Translations under genes and position numbers: made by a program
Assembly: GCA_902604905.1 (NCBI GenBank)
Contig: CACLAN010000003.1
Coordinates: forward strand, 18,720-82,719
Source: an uncultured Alphaproteobacteria bacterium
GTDB lineage: Bacteria > Pseudomonadota > Alphaproteobacteria > HIMB59 > GCA-002718135
Length of the DNA: 64,000 nt
Direction of reading: 5' to 3'
The notes under the pieces: model-generated
Database searches by the model: none
What the model was told of the DNA's origin: nothing
What the model saw: the letters and a program-made list of their open reading frames with translations, nothing else
Shown: one piece after another, positions 23,275 to 33,041 of the stretch
Numbering within the stretch: position 1 is the stretch's first letter
Layout: each line of letters begins with the position of its first letter

Positions 23275-26028
23275 TTATAACTTCTCAATTTTTGCTGCAC
23301 AATATTTAAATTCAGGGATCTTTCCATATGGATCTAAAGCTGGGTTAGTTAAAAGATTAGCAGCAGACTCATTATAACAAAATGGAATAAATATGACTCC
23401 ATCAGGAATCGCCCTGTCTTGCCTTACTCTGATATCTATAGAGCCTCTTCTAGTTGTGACTTTTATTTTATCACCAGCTTTCATATTATTTTTAATTATG
23501 TCTTTAGGCGATATTGAAACTGAAGGTTCTGGTTCAATGGCATCTAAATTTGATGCCTTTCTAGTCATAGCTCCAGTATGCCAATGCTCTAATTGTCTTC
23601 CTGTAGTCAGTATCATCGCAAATTCTTTATCAGGCACTTCATCTGGTGCAGTAACACTTGCTGGAACAAATTTACCTTTACCATTTTCATTTGGAAATTT
23701 ATCACCGAAAACAATTTCATCCCCTGGTGTAGTTGCAGATTTACTTGGATAAGTTACAGAGTTTTCATTTTCTAATCTTTCCCAAGTTATATTGTTTAAT
23801 GAAGGCATTGTTAGTGACATTTCTTCATAAATATCTTTGGGATGTCTATATTTCCAATTTAAACCCATTCTTTTTCCAAGTTCGTTTGTTATCCACCAAT
23901 CTTCTTTCGCTTGACCTGGCGAATCTAAAGCTTTTCTTCCCATTTGTACTTGTCTATTGGTATTAGTAACTGTTCCATTTTTTTCAGGCCATGCTGAAGC
24001 TGGAAAAATAACATCCGCATATGTTGCTGTTTCAGTTAAGAAAATATCTTGAACAACTAAATGCTCTAACATTTGTAGAGCTTCTCTTGCATGATTAAGA
24101 TCAGGGTCAGACATTGCTGGATTTTCGCCAAGTATATACATACCTTTAATTGTATTCTCGTGAATAGCGTTCATAATTTCAACAACAGTTAGTCCTTTTT
24201 TATCATCCAAAGGGGTGTTCCAAAGTTTTTCAAAAAAATCTTTATTATTATCTTTATCAACTAATTGGTAATCAGGGTACATCATTGGTATAAGGCCAGC
24301 ATCAGATGCACCTTGAACATTATTTTGTCCCCTTAAAGGATGTAAACCAGATCCTCTTTTTCCAACATTACCTGTCATTAAAGCTAGAGAAATTAAACAT
24401 CTAGCATTGTCGGTACCATGTGTATGTTGAGAAATGCCCATCCCCCAGAAAATAATTCCCTTATTTGTACTAGAATATAAGCGTGCTACTTCTCTTATTA
24501 ATTCTGGATCAATACCTGTTTCGTTTACCATTATATCAGGTGAATAATTCATTAAATGTTTTCTTAATTTATCAAATCCTTCAGTTTGTTTTTTAATGTA
24601 TTGAGAATTAAATAAATTTTCTTCAACAATAACATTCATTATTGAATTCAAGAGAGCAACATCAGATCCTGGTTTAAATTGTAACATATGAGTTGCATGT
24701 TTTTTTAAAGAATGGCCTCTAGGATCCATCACAATTAATTTGGAGCCTTTTTTTGCAGCGTTTTTAAAAAAAGTTGCTGCTACTGGATGATTTTCAGTTG
24801 GATTAGCACCAATGACTATTATCACATCAGAGTGCTCAACTTCATAGAATGGAGCAGTAACAGCTCCTGAACCAATAGTTTCTAACAAAGCAGCTACAGA
24901 TGAAGCATGACAAAGTCTTGTACAATGATCAACATTATTAGTATTAAAACCAGTTCGTATTAATTTCTGAAATAAATATGCTTCTTCATTTGAACATTTA
25001 GCTGATCCAAATCCCGCAAGATTACTTTTACCATTTCTTTGTTTTTTAAGTTTTAAAAACCCTTGTGCAGCATAATCTAGAGCTTCATCCCAAGATGCTT
25101 CTCTAAAATATTCATGAATATTTGAAAAATTAATGTTTGGATGTAGGTCTTTTGCTTTGTCTTTAATTCTAATCAACGGCTTTGTAAGTCTTTCTGGATT
25201 ATTTACATAATCAAAACCAAATCTTCCCTTTACGCATAATCTATTCTTATTTGCGGGACCATCAACACCATTAACGTATTTAATTTTGTTATCTTTTACA
25301 TTGTATTCTATCTGGCAACCAACACCACAATAAGGACAAACGCTATCAATTTTTTTATCTACCTTACTATGGCCAATACCATCTTTATCTACGATGGATG
25401 CCGGCATTAATGCTCCAGTTGGACAAGCTTGTACACATTCGCCACATGCCACACATGTGCTGTCACCCATTGGATCATCAAAATCAAATACAATTTTAGA
25501 ATTTTCTCCTCGATATGCCATTCCGATGACATCGTTGACCTGAACTTCTCTACATGCTCTTACACAAAGATTACATTGGATGCATGCATCTAGATTTACA
25601 GCCATACTTGGATGAGAAACATCTGCCTGACATGAAGTTTTTTTTGGAAATCTACTTTCTTTAACTTCAACTTTGTCTATCCATTTCCAAAAGTCAGAAT
25701 TATTATCATGAGCAATTTCTTTTTTTGGCTGATCTGCTAGAAGTAATTCAAAAACTAACTCTCTAGATTTTTTAGCCTTTTCTGAGGAAGTATTTACTTT
25801 CATGCTATCTGTTGGTTTTCTAATACAAGATGCTGCCAACACACGTTCTCCTTCAATTTCAACCATGCATGCTCTACAATTTCCATCTGCTCTATAGCCA
25901 GGTTTATCGGAATAACATAGGTGTGGGATTTCTGTTCCAAGTCTATTTGCAACTTGCCAAATAGTTTCATCAGCATTTGCTTCAACTAATTTTTCGTTTA
26001 AATAAAATTTTGTTTTCTCTTTAGTCAT
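23275..26028 (-). CDS. fdsA: Formate dehydrogenase alpha (catalytic) subunit, Cys-type, FdsA/FdhF-like
   Basis: N-terminal [2Fe-2S], two 4Fe-4S CxxCxxC motifs, molybdopterin oxidoreductase domain, HCTRLCHASSVAAL active-site region with Cys. Confidence 0.92.
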   Translation of the reverse strand: MTKEKTKFYLNEKLVEANADETIWQVANRLGTEIPHLCYSDKPGYRADGNCRACMVEIEGERVLAASCIRKPTDSMKVNTSSEKAKKSRELVFELLLADQPKKEIAHDNNSDFWKWIDKVEVKESRFPKKTSCQADVSHPSMAVNLDACIQCNLCVRACREVQVNDVIGMAYRGENSKIVFDFDDPMGDSTCVACGECVQACPTGALMPASIVDKDGIGHSKVDKKIDSVCPYCGVGCQIEYNVKDNKIKYVNGVDGPANKNRLCVKGRFGFDYVNNPERLTKPLIRIKDKAKDLHPNINFSNIHEYFREASWDEALDYAAQGFLKLKKQRNGKSNLAGFGSAKCSNEEAYLFQKLIRTGFNTNNVDHCTRLCHASSVAALLETIGSGAVTAPFYEVEHSDVIIVIGANPTENHPVAATFFKNAAKKGSKLIVMDPRGHSLKKHATHMLQFKPGSDVALLNSIMNVIVEENLFNSQYIKKQTEGFDKLRKHLMNYSPDIMVNETGIDPELIREVARLYSSTNKGIIFWGMGISQHTHGTDNARCLISLALMTGNVGKRGSGLHPLRGQNNVQGASDAGLIPMMYPDYQLVDKDNNKDFFEKLWNTPLDDKKGLTVVEIMNAIHENTIKGMYILGENPAMSDPDLNHAREALQMLEHLVVQDIFLTETATYADVIFPASAWPEKNGTVTNTNRQVQMGRKALDSPGQAKEDWWITNELGKRMGLNWKYRHPKDIYEEMSLTMPSLNNITWERLENENSVTYPSKSATTPGDEIVFGDKFPNENGKGKFVPASVTAPDEVPDKEFAMILTTGRQLEHWHTGAMTRKASNLDAIEPEPSVSISPKDIIKNNMKAGDKIKVTTRRGSIDIRVRQDRAIPDGVIFIPFCYNESAANLLTNPALDPYGKIPEFKYCAAKIEKL

Positions 26029-27724
26029 AAGTTATTTCGTTGCTAAAATATTTTAAAACAGAATTTAATGGGTTTGTTGCAGCTTGTCCTAAACCACATA
26101 TCGATGCTTGAGCCATAACTTCACTTAAATCTTTTAATTTTTCCTTGTTCCAATTTTTTTCTTGCATTAATTTTACAGTTTTCTCCGTACCGGAACGGCA
26201 TGGTGTACATTGACCACAACTTTCCTCTTCAAAAAATTTTAGTAAATTAAGTGCAACATCTTTCATATTATCATGATCCGATAATACAACTACTGCCGCT
26301 GAGCCTAAAAAACATCCGGCATCCATTAATTCTTTCGATCCATAATCAAGTGGAATATCATTCATAGTAGCGGGTAGAATACCACCAGATGCACCTCCCG
26401 GAAGATATCCTTTAAAAACATGTCCATCTGCCATACCATCACAATACTCATCAATTAATTGTTGAATTGTTATACCGGCTGGGGCGACTTTTACTCCTGG
26501 GTTCTTTACTCTTCCAGATACTGAAAAACTATGAAAACCCTTATTTCCATTGGACCCTTTTTCAGCAAACCACTTTGCTCCTTTTTCAATTATATCTCTT
26601 ACCCAAAAAAGAGTTTCTAAGTTATTTGTTAAAGTAGGACATCCAAATAAACCAATTTCAGCCACATAAGGCGGTCTATGTCTTGGCAATCCTCTCTTGC
26701 CTTCAATACTTTCTATCATTGCTGACTCTTCACCACAGATATAGGCTCCTGCCCCTCTTCTTACGATGAAAAAGTCTTTTGGAATTATTTCTTCATCTTC
26801 CATTTTATTTATTTCATCAAGTAAAATTTTTATAACTGTTGGATATTCATCTCTCATATAAATGTAAACTTTTTGAGCATTTATAAAATATGAGGCAATT
26901 AAAGCTCCTTCTAAAAATCTATGTGGATCACTTTCTAAATATGACCTGTCTTTAAATGTTCCTGGTTCACCTTCATCACCATTAACAGCAACATATTTTT
27001 TACCATTGTAATTTGAAACAATTTCCCATTTTTTTCCTGTAGGAAATCCAGCACCCCCCTTACCTTTCAATCCGCTTTCATTTAATGAATCCAAAACTTG
27101 TTTTTTTGAGATGACGCCTTTTTTTATTTTATCCGCAATTTCATAACCGCCATTTTTTTTATAAGAAGATAAATTTATATAATCTGGAATGAAGGGGTCA
27201 AAAGTTTTTTCATCGATTGTTTTTTTAACTTTTTCAAAATTAGCCTCGTCAACATAATTTTTTCCTACGCAGACAGTAGGAGCAACATTGCATCTTCCCA
27301 TACATGGCCCGGGTACGACTTTTATATTTTTATTTTCTAATTTCTTTATTTCTTGAAGTAATTTGTGTGCACCAAATAATTCACACGTTAAACTTTCACA
27401 TACCCTTACAACATTAACTGGATTATAATCTTTACTATCTTTGACAATATTAAAGTGAGCATAAAAAGTTGCAACTTCATAAATTTCAGAAAGTGGTAAA
27501 TTAATAATAGTTGATAAAGCTACCAGATGCTTATCATACAAAACACCAAATTTATCTTGTAATATATGCAAATATTCTATTAATTCATCTCGCTTAAATA
27601 TTAATCCTGAAAACAATTTAGAAACTTCATCTAAATATTTATCTTCGACTTGTCTTCCTTTTGGAGTCCAACGTCTTTTCTTCTTTTTTAAAGAAGTTTC
27701 TGTTTGAGAAACAAATTTATCCAT
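26021..27724 (-). CDS. Fused NuoE/NuoF-like formate dehydrogenase NADH-binding subunit (FdsG-FdsB fusion)
   Basis: 567 aa; NuoE-like N-terminus (CESLTCELFGAH...GPCMGRCNVAPTV) then NuoF FMN/NAD domain (GLKGKGGAGFPTGKKW, GDEGEPGTFKDR, ESCGQCTPCRSGT). Confidence 0.92.
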   Translation of the reverse strand: MDKFVSQTETSLKKKKRRWTPKGRQVEDKYLDEVSKLFSGLIFKRDELIEYLHILQDKFGVLYDKHLVALSTIINLPLSEIYEVATFYAHFNIVKDSKDYNPVNVVRVCESLTCELFGAHKLLQEIKKLENKNIKVVPGPCMGRCNVAPTVCVGKNYVDEANFEKVKKTIDEKTFDPFIPDYINLSSYKKNGGYEIADKIKKGVISKKQVLDSLNESGLKGKGGAGFPTGKKWEIVSNYNGKKYVAVNGDEGEPGTFKDRSYLESDPHRFLEGALIASYFINAQKVYIYMRDEYPTVIKILLDEINKMEDEEIIPKDFFIVRRGAGAYICGEESAMIESIEGKRGLPRHRPPYVAEIGLFGCPTLTNNLETLFWVRDIIEKGAKWFAEKGSNGNKGFHSFSVSGRVKNPGVKVAPAGITIQQLIDEYCDGMADGHVFKGYLPGGASGGILPATMNDIPLDYGSKELMDAGCFLGSAAVVVLSDHDNMKDVALNLLKFFEEESCGQCTPCRSGTEKTVKLMQEKNWNKEKLKDLSEVMAQASICGLGQAATNPLNSVLKYFSNEITYD

Positions 27725-27764
27725 TCCAATTAATATTATACTATATATTAAGTATCAGAAAACT

Positions 27765-28016
27765 ATGAAAGATTCAGTTGAAAATGAAGAATTAGTTCTT
27801 GATACTAGTGGTACAGAATGTCCTATACCTGTGCTCAAGGCCAGGAAACTTGCTTCAGAATTAAACAAAGATACAATTATTAAAATTATTGCAACTGATC
27901 CTTTGGCTGAAGCAGACTTTGAGCATTATTGTGATCAGTCCAAGTATGAATATTTAAGTTGTGAAAAAATTAAAGATAAAATTGTAATTCGTTATAGATT
28001 TAAAATTAAAAATTAA
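27765..28016 (+). CDS. TusA-like sulfur carrier protein
   Basis: 83 aa with GTECPIPVLKARK (CPxP motif). Confidence 0.9.
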   Translation: MKDSVENEELVLDTSGTECPIPVLKARKLASELNKDTIIKIIATDPLAEADFEHYCDQSKYEYLSCEKIKDKIVIRYRFKIKN

Positions 28017-29227
28017 AATAAACTTTCATAATTATAAAAATCAAATATATCTCCCTTGTTTACTTGAGAAACATTTTCATCAATTTCAATTATACCATCT
28101 GAATAGGATATAGAACTAATCATGCCAGAACCTTGTTTAGGAAATTTATTTGCAATATTTTTATCATTTATTGTTTCTTTATTTACGCGTAACCACTCCA
28201 TTCTTTTTGTTTTTTTCTTCATGGAAAAGTTTGCTATAATTTTACTTGAAGATGGGAGCTTAAAATGTCCACCTGATAGTTTTTCTATCAATGGTTTTAC
28301 TAACATTGCATATAGTAATTGAACAGAAACTGGATTACCTGGCAAGCAAATTATGTAGCAATTATTTATTTTTCCAACTGCAATTGGTCTCCCTGGTTTT
28401 ATTGCTGCTCTCCAAAAATATACCTTACCTAATTCAGATAAAACTTTAATTAGATGATCTTCATCACCAACAGATGCTCCACCAGCAGTAATTATTACAT
28501 TAAATTTTTTTGAAGTATTAAAAATTTTGTTTTTAATTGTTTTAAAATTATCTTTAAGATTTCCACAATATTTTTTTTCTATAAAATTCTTATCAAGTAA
28601 ATTATTTAAACTATAATAATTTGAGTTATTAATTTCAGAATTTTTTAAATTTTTGGTTGGTTTTCGTAATTCATTACCACTTGTAAAAAAACCAATTTTA
28701 ATTTTTTTAAATACTTTTATTTTACTAATACCAGTAGCAGCAATTAAATTTATATTTTGTTGATTTAATTTAGACCCCTTTACTAATATTTTTTGGTTTT
28801 TTTTTATATCTTCACCCTTTAATCTATAATTATCTCCAAATTTTGGAATTTTAATTAAATAAATTTTATTTCCTTTCTTGTATGTATTTTCCTGCATAAC
28901 TACAGTTGATGAATTCGAAGGCATTTTTGCCCCGGTAAAAATTCGAACTGCTTCACCATGTTTTATTTTTATATTTTTGTTATCTCCAGCTGCTATTCGT
29001 CTATTACAAAAAAAAACTTTTTTTGTTTTTAAATCTTTTTTTAAAATAGCATAACCGTCTACAGCAGAATTATTAAAAGGAGGTAAATTAATTTTACTTT
29101 TTATATTTTCATAAAGAAATCTATCCTCTGAATTTTCTAAATTAACTTTTTCAGAGTTAAACATTACAATCTTTTGTTTTTTAAATAAATTAACAATTTG
29201 TTTTTTGGTTAGAGGTGATTTATTCAT
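28013..29227 (-). CDS. moeA: Molybdopterin molybdenumtransferase
   Basis: NNSAVDGYAI; RIFTGAKMP; TAGGASVGDEDH; PGNPVSVQ. Confidence 0.93.
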   Translation of the reverse strand: MNKSPLTKKQIVNLFKKQKIVMFNSEKVNLENSEDRFLYENIKSKINLPPFNNSAVDGYAILKKDLKTKKVFFCNRRIAAGDNKNIKIKHGEAVRIFTGAKMPSNSSTVVMQENTYKKGNKIYLIKIPKFGDNYRLKGEDIKKNQKILVKGSKLNQQNINLIAATGISKIKVFKKIKIGFFTSGNELRKPTKNLKNSEINNSNYYSLNNLLDKNFIEKKYCGNLKDNFKTIKNKIFNTSKKFNVIITAGGASVGDEDHLIKVLSELGKVYFWRAAIKPGRPIAVGKINNCYIICLPGNPVSVQLLYAMLVKPLIEKLSGGHFKLPSSSKIIANFSMKKKTKRMEWLRVNKETINDKNIANKFPKQGSGMISSISYSDGIIEIDENVSQVNKGDIFDFYNYESLF

Positions 29228-29709
29228 TAAAATTCTCTCAAAATAAAATCGACTATGTTATCAATTTCGTCATTCTTAAAAATTCTCAAGTCAGTTTCTA
29301 GTTTATTATTTGAAATAATAGCTTTTATATTTTTAATTTTGGTAAATAAGTAATTATCATTATCATTTTTAATTGTTTCAATTTTTGGGTGATTTTCATT
29401 TTTAAATCCTTCCACTATTACAATATCAATTTCTGAAAGTTGATTAATTAATTCATCTAATGTTTTTTCTTTTGAATTGTTTAGCTCTGATATTTTAACC
29501 CATCGCTTCGATGAACTAACTATTACTTGAGAAGATCCCGCTAATCTATGCTTAAAGCTATCTGTATTCTCATGATCTATATCAAATTCGTGATGTGCAT
29601 GTTTAATTGAAGCAACACGAAAATTTTTAGAACTAAGATTATTTATAATTTTAGTTGCAATAGTTGTTTTCCCTGAGTCCTTCCAGCCAACAATTCCTAC
29701 TATTTTCAT
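29227..29709 (-). CDS. mobB: Molybdopterin-guanine dinucleotide biosynthesis protein MobB
   Basis: GIVGWKDSGKTTIATKII P-loop; IVIVEGFKNENHPKIE. Confidence 0.92.
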   Translation of the reverse strand: MKIVGIVGWKDSGKTTIATKIINNLSSKNFRVASIKHAHHEFDIDHENTDSFKHRLAGSSQVIVSSSKRWVKISELNNSKEKTLDELINQLSEIDIVIVEGFKNENHPKIETIKNDNDNYLFTKIKNIKAIISNNKLETDLRIFKNDEIDNIVDFILREF

Positions 29710-30398
29710 TTAACAGATCTATTATTTAATAAATATACAAGGGAGTAAATAATTATTGTTATTGATATTAAAACTAAACCTAATGCCATAGCGTATTCTA
29801 AATTTCCCATTCTAGTTTCTAACGATATAGCAGTTGTCATTACTCGTGTATAATGATCAATATTACCACCCACAATCATAACTGCACCAACTTCTGAAAT
29901 TGCTCTTCCAAAAGCGGATAATAATGTTGTTATTAATAAAAAATAACTATGGTTAAATAAAAGTTTTACAGAACCCCAAAAAGGAATATTTAAGGATCTT
30001 ATCTGTTCTTTAAATTCAAACCAATTTTTAGAAAATATCTCATGAGATAATGAAGCAATTATTGGAAAAATTATTATAGTTTGAGCAATAATCATCGCAG
30101 AAGGTGTGTATAGAAGTTGTAAAATACCTAAGGGTCCACCTGATGCAAAAGTAAAATAAACAATTAAACCAACTACAACTGGAGGAATTCCCATCAATGA
30201 GTTTAAAATTATTAAAATAATTTTTTTGAAATAAAAATTATAAATTGCAAAATAATAACCTACTATGAATCCTAATAATGATGCAATAATTAGGGCAGTA
30301 AAACTTACAAATAATGATAAAAGTATAATGTCCCATAGTTCATTATCTAAAGTAATAATTAATAGTATGGAATTTGTGAAAATTTCTAATATGTTCAT
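29706..30398 (-). CDS. tupB: Tungstate/molybdate-type ABC transporter permease, TupB-like
   Basis: Polytopic; GRAISEVGAVMIVGGNIDHYTRVMTTAISLETRMGNLEYAMALG. Confidence 0.85.
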   Translation of the reverse strand: MNILEIFTNSILLIITLDNELWDIILLSLFVSFTALIIASLLGFIVGYYFAIYNFYFKKIILIILNSLMGIPPVVVGLIVYFTFASGGPLGILQLLYTPSAMIIAQTIIIFPIIASLSHEIFSKNWFEFKEQIRSLNIPFWGSVKLLFNHSYFLLITTLLSAFGRAISEVGAVMIVGGNIDHYTRVMTTAISLETRMGNLEYAMALGLVLISITIIIYSLVYLLNNRSVK

Positions 30399-30424
30399 TT
30401 ATATTATTAGTTTAATTACAACAT

Positions 30425-31243
30425 ATGGCAAAAAAAGAGAAATATTTAGTCTCACCTGATATTAATAATAAGTCCTTAGTTACAAAACTAAATGGTTTTG
30501 ATGAGAAAGGGAATAAAATAATTTCTAAAGTTATTAATGAAAAAGCTCTTACAATTTTTCTTAATAATCAAGAGATAGTAACGCTAATGTCTATTAGTGA
30601 TCACCCAAAATATCTTGCAGTTGGGTATTTATTGAATCAAAATATGCTTAAGAAAAATGATATAATTACAAAAGTTGAAATTGATAAAGATTTAGGTGTG
30701 GTTGTTGTACGAACAAAACGTAAAACAAATTATGAAAACAAATTAAGAAAGAAAATAACAACTAGTGGTTGTGCAATAGGTACGGTATTTGGCGATATCT
30801 ATGCTGAAATAAAAAAATCAAAATTAAAATCCAAAAAGAAAATTAAACATAAATGGATTTATGAAATTTCAAAAAAAATTACATTAACACCGAGCTTATA
30901 TTTAGAAACAGGAGCAATACATGGTTGTGCCATTATTCATAACAATATACCATTGATTTATATGGAAGACGTTGGGAGACATAATGCTGTTGATAAAATT
31001 GCTGGTTTTATGTTTTTAAAAAAAATTAGCTCTTCAAATAAAATTTTTTACACCACAGGAAGACTTACTAGTGAAATGGTTATTAAAACTATAAAAATGG
31101 GTATTCCAATATTGATTTCTAGATCAGGTTTCACAGCATGGGGTGTAGAGCTGGCAAGAGACTCAAATTTAACACTTATTGGACGAGCAAAAGGAAAAAA
31201 ATATTTAGCACTTTCTGGAGAACATAGAATTGAACATAAATAA
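30425..31243 (+). CDS. fdhD: Formate dehydrogenase accessory sulfurtransferase FdhD
   Basis: FdhD-like (TTSGCAIGTVFGD, TGAIHGCAII, MEDVGRHNAVDKIAG). Confidence 0.92.
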   Translation: MAKKEKYLVSPDINNKSLVTKLNGFDEKGNKIISKVINEKALTIFLNNQEIVTLMSISDHPKYLAVGYLLNQNMLKKNDIITKVEIDKDLGVVVVRTKRKTNYENKLRKKITTSGCAIGTVFGDIYAEIKKSKLKSKKKIKHKWIYEISKKITLTPSLYLETGAIHGCAIIHNNIPLIYMEDVGRHNAVDKIAGFMFLKKISSSNKIFYTTGRLTSEMVIKTIKMGIPILISRSGFTAWGVELARDSNLTLIGRAKGKKYLALSGEHRIEHK

Positions 31244-31832
31244 GAAAAAAATTTTGTTTGCCATACTTGCTGGAGGTCAGTCAAAAAGATTTGGAGGTGG
31301 ATTAAAAGCTTTTGCTAAAATAAATGGAATTACAATCTTAGACAAAATAATAAACAAGCTTAAAAAATATAATAATGAAATAATAATAAATGCTAATGAC
31401 TTAAAAAGTTTTGAGAAAATTGATTACCCAATAATTAAAGATAGATTCAAAGGTTTTGTAGGACCTTTAGCAGGTATTCACACATCTATGTTCTGGACTA
31501 AAGAAAATTACACAAACAAGGAATGGGTTTTTACTGTTCCAAGTGATACCCCATTTTTACCCGATAATCTTTTAGATAAGTTTTTAGAGGCGTATGATGA
31601 AAAAATAAAAATATTGATTGCAAGATCAAATAGCAGACATCATCCTGTAATAGCAATGTGGCATATATCGTTAATAACTAGTTTAGAAAATGAGTTAAAA
31701 TTAAAAAATAGTAAAATTATGTTTTGGGTTAAAAAACACAAATATAAATTTGTTGAATTCGACAAAAGCCAGGAAAAGAATTTTTTCAATATTAATACTC
31801 AAGAAGAATGGAATACTGCAAAAAATATCTAA
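31230..31832 (+). CDS. mobA: Molybdenum cofactor guanylyltransferase MobA
   Basis: FAILAGGQSKRFGGGLKAFAKI; DTPFLP. Confidence 0.92.
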   Translation: MNINKKKILFAILAGGQSKRFGGGLKAFAKINGITILDKIINKLKKYNNEIIINANDLKSFEKIDYPIIKDRFKGFVGPLAGIHTSMFWTKENYTNKEWVFTVPSDTPFLPDNLLDKFLEAYDEKIKILIARSNSRHHPVIAMWHISLITSLENELKLKNSKIMFWVKKHKYKFVEFDKSQEKNFFNINTQEEWNTAKNI

Positions 31833-31883
31833 CTTTAATATAAATATGTAAAAAATATTTTTTTTGTATAAAGAATATTCTAA

Positions 31884-32978
31884 ATGGTAAGCTCAATATA
31901 TAAAATATTCCCAGGAATTATCGTATGTTTTGTAATTGCTTATTCAGGCATATACCTAAGTGATTTTATCGGAAAAGAAATTTTAAGTTTAAAAAAAAGT
32001 CCAATATCACCAATAATGCTATCAATAATATTTGGTCTTTTGATAGGAAATATATTTCATATTAATAATTTTTTATTAGAAGGAATTAAGTTTTCTTTAA
32101 AATTTATTCTAAAATTAGGAATAATATGTCTTGGTATTAGACTAGGACTTTTAGATATTTTTAAAGTTGGAATAGTTGGAATACCTCTAATTGTTGCTTG
32201 TATTATTATATCAATCTTGGTTGTAAATTATTTATGCAAGTTATTAAATGTTTCTTCAAAAATGGGATCATTAATTGCAGTTGGAACAAGTATTTGTGGA
32301 GCATCTGCAATTGTAGCAACTAGTCCTGCAATTAATGCTGATAAAGAGGAAGTTGCTTATGCCATAGCAAATATTACAATATTTGGAATAATTGCAATGT
32401 TCCTCTATCCATTTATGGCATATTATCTTTTCAGTGGAGATGAATTAGCATCAGGATTATTTCTTGGAACTTCAATACATGAAACAGCTCAAGTTGCCGG
32501 TGCTGGATTGATATATGCAGAACAATTCAATTCACCAAAAACTATGGATATAGCAACGATTACAAAATTAGTAAGAAATGTCAGTATGATAATCGTCATT
32601 CCTACAATAAGCTATATCTATCTAAGAAATAATATTGGTGAAAACAATAGCAAACCATCATTAATATCTATGTTTCCAATTTTCATAATTGGTTTTATTC
32701 TTATGGGTCTTATAAGATCAATTGGAGATTATGGAATTCAAAATAGTAATTTAGCTTTTGAAATATTAACTAATAATAACTGGCAATTAATCATCTATAT
32801 TATTAAAACTATCGCTGAATATTCTTTAGCATTAGCAATGGCAGCTGTTGGTATAAGTACAAATTTAGTTTCTTTAAAAAGCTTAGGCATAAGACCATTT
32901 TATGTTGGTTTTTCTGCAGCTTGTTGTGTTGGAATTGTTAGCTATATCGGAATCATAGTACTAAATAATTTTATATAA
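31884..32978 (+). CDS. YeiH/UPF0324 family putative sulfate exporter
   Basis: Polytopic; LGIICLGIRLGL, GTSICGASAIVATSPAI, GTSIHETAQVAGAG. Confidence 0.87.
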   Translation: MVSSIYKIFPGIIVCFVIAYSGIYLSDFIGKEILSLKKSPISPIMLSIIFGLLIGNIFHINNFLLEGIKFSLKFILKLGIICLGIRLGLLDIFKVGIVGIPLIVACIIISILVVNYLCKLLNVSSKMGSLIAVGTSICGASAIVATSPAINADKEEVAYAIANITIFGIIAMFLYPFMAYYLFSGDELASGLFLGTSIHETAQVAGAGLIYAEQFNSPKTMDIATITKLVRNVSMIIVIPTISYIYLRNNIGENNSKPSLISMFPIFIIGFILMGLIRSIGDYGIQNSNLAFEILTNNNWQLIIYIIKTIAEYSLALAMAAVGISTNLVSLKSLGIRPFYVGFSAACCVGIVSYIGIIVLNNFI

Positions 32979-33041
32979 TTTTCCAAAATAAATATAATTT
33001 GTACTTATTAAGTAATAATTATATAAAATTTATAAAAAAAC

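Noticed and set aside
23275-26028. Selenocysteine-containing formate dehydrogenase
   Set aside because: The active-site region reads HCTRLCHASS with Cys and the ORF has no internal TGA.
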